Source: Chthoniobacterales bacterium
GTDB lineage: Bacteria > Verrucomicrobiota > Verrucomicrobiia > Chthoniobacterales > JACTMZ01
DNA: 64,000 bases
Reading direction: 5' to 3'
Assembly (NCBI GenBank): GCA_021463515.1
Contig: JAJTYZ010000112.1
Span: 54,891 to 118,890 of the forward strand
Shown here: one piece after another, positions 61,789-64,000 of the stretch
Layout: each line of letters begins with the position of its first letter
How positions within the stretch are numbered: position 1 is the first letter of the stretch
Translations under genes and position numbers: made by a program
The notes under the pieces: generated by a model
Seen by the model: only the letters and a program-made list of their open reading frames with translations
What the model was told of the DNA's origin: nothing
Database searches by the model: none

Positions 61789-62670
61789 ATGACAACCTTA
61801 AAATCTCCCAATCTTCTAACTTTGCTCCCCATAGTGCGTCAGCTTCCACCTCCTCGGAGCTATGACGGCATGGATGGAGTGGCACCCTTGCAACCTCGGC
61901 ATTTGCTGCTCTTCCTTCGTGAAAAATCGAAATCCCTCATGCACGGAAGAGAAGAGTTTTCGCGGCATCACCGCCATGTGCTCATCATCGCCCTGCGTGG
62001 AGAAGGGAAAGTCGGTATTGATGCCCATGTTTTTGCCATCAAAGCCGGACAAGGAATTCTCATCCTTCCATTCCAATCGCACTATTACCTTCAACCGCTC
62101 GCTGCCGATTTGGCATGGCTGTTCATCACCTTTGAGCATCCGCCGGAAAAACGTCTTGCGTCCATGCGTGGACGCGGAGCCTTGTTGTTGGAAGAAACCG
62201 ACGCCTACCATCTGCAAAACCTCGTCGCCGCATGGTTGAACACGCGAAAAAAAAGCGATGCGCCTCTGCATCTAACGCTTATTCTAGAAAACCTAATTCG
62301 TCGGCGAACGAAGCGTCCAAGGCGTCCGGGGCAGGAAGGATATGCTGATGTTTGGCTGACCCGCGTTAACAGTCTCATTTTTGACCACCGCGCCACCAAC
62401 TTCACCATGCGGAATCTCGCGCATTGGCTTGGGGAGTCCGTCAGCTCCCTTCGTGGCAAGTTTCATCAAGCCACCGGAACCTCTATTGGGCGTCATGTGC
62501 GGCATGTCAAAATGCGCTATGCCTGCGAGCTGCTGTTAGCGGATACCTTGCGCATTGGAGAAATTGCCTCCCATTGCGGCTACGACACCCTTTTTGCCTT
62601 TAGCCGAGCCTTTCACAAAACTATAGGCCAATCCCCCACAGCGTACCGCAAGCGTCTGCTTGGAAGGTGA
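61789..62670 (+). CDS. AraC-family transcriptional regulator
   Basis: A 293-residue regulator. The N-terminal half is a cupin-type sensing domain ('SRHHRHVLIIALRGEGKVGI' and 'FAIKAGQGILILPFQSHYYL'), and the C-terminal half has the two AraC helix-turn-helix units: 'FTMRNLAHWLGESVSSLRGK' and 'LRIGEIASHCGYDTLFAFSR', ending 'FHKTIGQSPTAYRKRLL'. The ATG at 61789 is preferred; TTG at 61768 would add seven residues. Divergent from the oxidoreductase gene. The inducer is probably a sugar, but not known. Confidence 0.92.
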   Translation: MTTLKSPNLLTLLPIVRQLPPPRSYDGMDGVAPLQPRHLLLFLREKSKSLMHGREEFSRHHRHVLIIALRGEGKVGIDAHVFAIKAGQGILILPFQSHYYLQPLAADLAWLFITFEHPPEKRLASMRGRGALLLEETDAYHLQNLVAAWLNTRKKSDAPLHLTLILENLIRRRTKRPRRPGQEGYADVWLTRVNSLIFDHRATNFTMRNLAHWLGESVSSLRGKFHQATGTSIGRHVRHVKMRYACELLLADTLRIGEIASHCGYDTLFAFSRAFHKTIGQSPTAYRKRLLGR

Positions 62671-62784
62671 GAAGTTATTGAGATTGTATGTTCAAATCGT
62701 AAGAAACCGCCAAGGAACACGAATTAACGGGAATAAAAAGCAGGAAGAAACATATCTACATGCTTGGCTCCAAGTGGCACTGGC

Positions 62785-62820
62785 AGCACCAGCGGGTGTC
62801 GGAGTCTCCGATCTGGTGCT
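62785..62820. repeat. Nested inverted repeat in the gap after the AraC gene
   Basis: AGCACCAG (62785-62792) pairs with CTGGTGCT (62813-62820), and inside it TCGGAG (62799-62804) pairs with CTCCGA (62806-62811). No T-run follows on either strand. The rest of the gap 62671-63052 holds a C10 tract (63027-63036) and no gene I can support. Confidence 0.6.
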
Positions 62821-63026
62821 CCGAATGGCACACTGAGATAAGGGGAGGTTGAGAAAATTTCGATGCTCTCAGCTTTCCGGAGGGTACCACACCCGCCTCG
62901 GGCGCCGTGCTGTGCGCCCTCGCACGGCACATGGATCGGGAAAACTCTCACGCCAAAGCCCTCGACGGGGAGCATCGAAGACAAGCGCGAAGACTCTGCG
63001 TCCGATGCGGAAAAGGGAAAGGGTTG

Positions 63027-63036
63027 CCCCCCCCCC
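63027..63036. repeat. C10 homopolymer downstream of the second vapC
   Basis: Ten C in a row, 16 bp beyond the stop of the leftward vapC gene. It is in non-coding DNA and may be a hotspot for slippage. Confidence 0.7.
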
Positions 63037-63052
63037 AATGTCTTCGCGAATG

Positions 63053-63439
63053 TCATCCCAGCCGCGGGATGCTCGGTATGCGGTCGAAATGGGCATCGCG
63101 CGAATAGAGGAGCAGCGAGTGCTCTATGGCAAGGGCAGCAATCCAGATGTCGTTTGTGGGAATCGGCGTGCCGGCTTTACGCAGGCGTCCGTAAATCACC
63201 GCGTAGTGGTAGGTCGTCGTGTCCGTGCTGTGGGCGGCCCTCACTCCGGGTTGTTGCAGCAGTTCGTTGAGGACGCGAACCTGCACATCCCCGCGCTTTA
63301 AGGCCACGGAACCCGCGCGGATTTCCGCCAATACGACAAAGGGAATCACAAGGAGCGTCGCCTGCTCGAAGGTGTCAACCACAGTAGGATCGCCCGCGCA
63401 GAAATCTATGAAGCGATTCGAGTCTATGAGAAGTCTCAT
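63053..63439 (-). CDS. vapC: PIN-domain toxin VapC (second module)
   Basis: A 128-residue PIN toxin. Asp6 in 'LLIDSNRFIDFC', Glu41 in 'VVLAEIRAGSVA' and Asp96 in 'IPTNDIWIAALAIEHSL' plus Asp in 'SRDAHFDRIPSIPRL' make a complete active site. The ATG at 63439 overlaps the antitoxin stop (ATGA), so translation is coupled. It is only distantly similar to the VapC at 55.9 kb. Confidence 0.93.
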   Translation of the reverse strand: MRLLIDSNRFIDFCAGDPTVVDTFEQATLLVIPFVVLAEIRAGSVALKRGDVQVRVLNELLQQPGVRAAHSTDTTTYHYAVIYGRLRKAGTPIPTNDIWIAALAIEHSLLLYSRDAHFDRIPSIPRLG

Positions 63440-63702
63440 CGCCAATCATCCTTATTCACCCTGTCCTGAGCCCGCAGCGCGGCCCGCCACGCCTTGATAT
63501 CTGCCTTGGGAACATGGCGGACGATGCTGCCGAGCGAACGATAGCGCACCGGCGTGCCATCCACGCCTAGTCCGCGTGCAAGGGCACCGAGTGTCGCTTG
63601 ATTGAGGCTTACCCCCTCAAGCGCCGCCGTCTCCCGCAGGCGTATATCCACTTCCGAAGGTACATCGCGAATGGTATATTGTACAGATTGCCTCTCATTC
63701 AT
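63436..63702 (-). CDS. FitA/VapB-like antitoxin (second module)
   Basis: An 88-residue antitoxin. The first 45 residues fit a FitA-like ribbon-helix-helix ('VQYTIRDVPSEVDIRLRETA' then 'LEGVSLNQATLGALARGLG'); the tail contains 'SLGSIVRHVPKADIKAWRAA' and would bind the toxin. The start at 63702 is chosen for the usual family N-terminus; an ATG at 63732 is in frame. No clear palindrome was found upstream. Confidence 0.85.
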   Translation of the reverse strand: MNERQSVQYTIRDVPSEVDIRLRETAALEGVSLNQATLGALARGLGVDGTPVRYRSLGSIVRHVPKADIKAWRAALRAQDRVNKDDWR

Positions 63703-63763
63703 GCAGGCATTGAATACGATACCCACAGGCACGTCAAGCCTTTTACTTTTCTCATGGGAACAT

Positions 63764-63795
63764 GATAGACAGGATGAACAGGGTTTTCAGGATAG
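63764..63795. repeat. Short CAGGAT-type repeat
   Basis: GATAGACAGGATGAACAGGG followed by TTTTCAGGATAG has three spaced ACAGG/CAGGAT units. Read on the other strand it is a CCTGT-rich phrase of a kind found in intergenic repeats of many bacterial genomes. Related words (ACAGGACAGAC) occur in the inverted repeat at 44733. Confidence 0.5.
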
Positions 63796-63952
63796 GGAGC
63801 AGGAAATCCTAACGATCCCCCCCAAAAAAAGCATTCGCTTAAATTCACCGCCTAGGGCCTTGCGAGCGGCGGTGCGTATGGCGGATGATTTGGACGGTTT
63901 GAAAAGCGGATGCGGAAAATAGGGGGGTGGATAAAGTGAGGAAGGAGTTATT

Positions 63953-64000
63953 TTATTCGGATTCGATGCGGTCTTTCATGCGGTAGCTTGTGCCTTCTAT
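63953..64000 (-). CDS. Last 15 codons of a leftward gene cut by the window edge, possibly IstB-like
   Basis: The frame open to the edge reads 'IEGTSYRMKDRIESE' and stops at 63953-63955. The '(G)xSYRxK' end is like that of IstB-type ATP-binding helper proteins of IS21 elements. Fifteen residues are too few to be sure. Confidence 0.35.
   Translation of the reverse strand: MEGTSYRMKDRIESE

Noticed and set aside
62724-63056. Leftward 110-residue frame in the gap after the AraC gene
   Set aside because: It spans the nested hairpin and the C10 tract and shows no protein-like pattern.
1-64000. tRNA, rRNA or CRISPR arrays
   Set aside because: I looked at the intergenic stretches for cloverleaf-like arms with conserved loops and for regularly spaced repeats and found none.

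Overview
The window looks like chromosomal DNA of a Verrucomicrobiota bacterium, most likely close to Opitutales. The evidence is a 51-residue member of the Verrucomicrobia/Chlamydiae 'small basic protein' family, a PEP-CTERM autotransporter-like protein, a prepilin-type protein with an H-x9-DG-like end, many small regulatory sugar-binding proteins, and a methylmalonyl-CoA (propionate) operon. No rRNA, tRNA or CRISPR array was seen. The lineage is inferred from gene content only.

Left part (1-4.4 kb): the tail of a coiled-coil protein cut by the window edge, a decayed toxin-antitoxin pair (AbrB-type antitoxin with an in-frame TAA, and a headless PIN toxin), an SMP-30/gluconolactonase-like gene and a PEP-CTERM surface protein.

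4.5-25 kb is the most unusual part: a carbohydrate locus built around a LacI-type regulator at 17.2 kb. Leftward runs a giant secreted protein (1365 aa), an ABC importer subunit in which the solute-binding protein is fused to its permease, a second permease with a large extra domain, a predicted TIM-barrel enzyme and an acyl esterase-like hydrolase. Rightward, tightly packed with the regulator, run a small secreted protein, a prepilin-like protein and a second giant secreted protein (1208 aa). The two giants are paralogues that share three conserved Glu positions in a predicted barrel. I consider them a candidate uncharacterised glycoside hydrolase group. A FAD-dependent oxidoreductase closes the region.

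25-40 kb: a leftward operon for methylmalonyl-CoA mutase (both subunits) with a carboxyltransferase-type subunit, then a rightward run: GH43-like enzyme, mutS, dapF-dapA-dapB, a TPR envelope protein, lptE and rsmI. rsmI overlaps menE tail to tail. 40.9-43.7 kb holds two sugar-responsive regulators around a transposase relic.

43.7-55.5 kb: housekeeping genes in overlapping strings: a pseudouridine synthase whose S4 domain is broken by TAG, the small basic protein with a good terminator, an ATP-grasp-like protein with ruvA, then sppA, a CPBP protease, thiL, a HAD phosphatase, bioB and a metal-dependent hydrolase leftward; cinA, nadD and rsfS rightward.

55.5-64 kb: dispersed repeats with a possible 48-aa gene, two VapBC modules, an ArsR-methyltransferase regulator divergent from metK-ahcY across a clear palindrome (S-adenosylmethionine cycle), a Gfo/Idh/MocA oxidoreductase divergent from an AraC regulator, and the last codons of what may be an IstB-like protein at the right edge.
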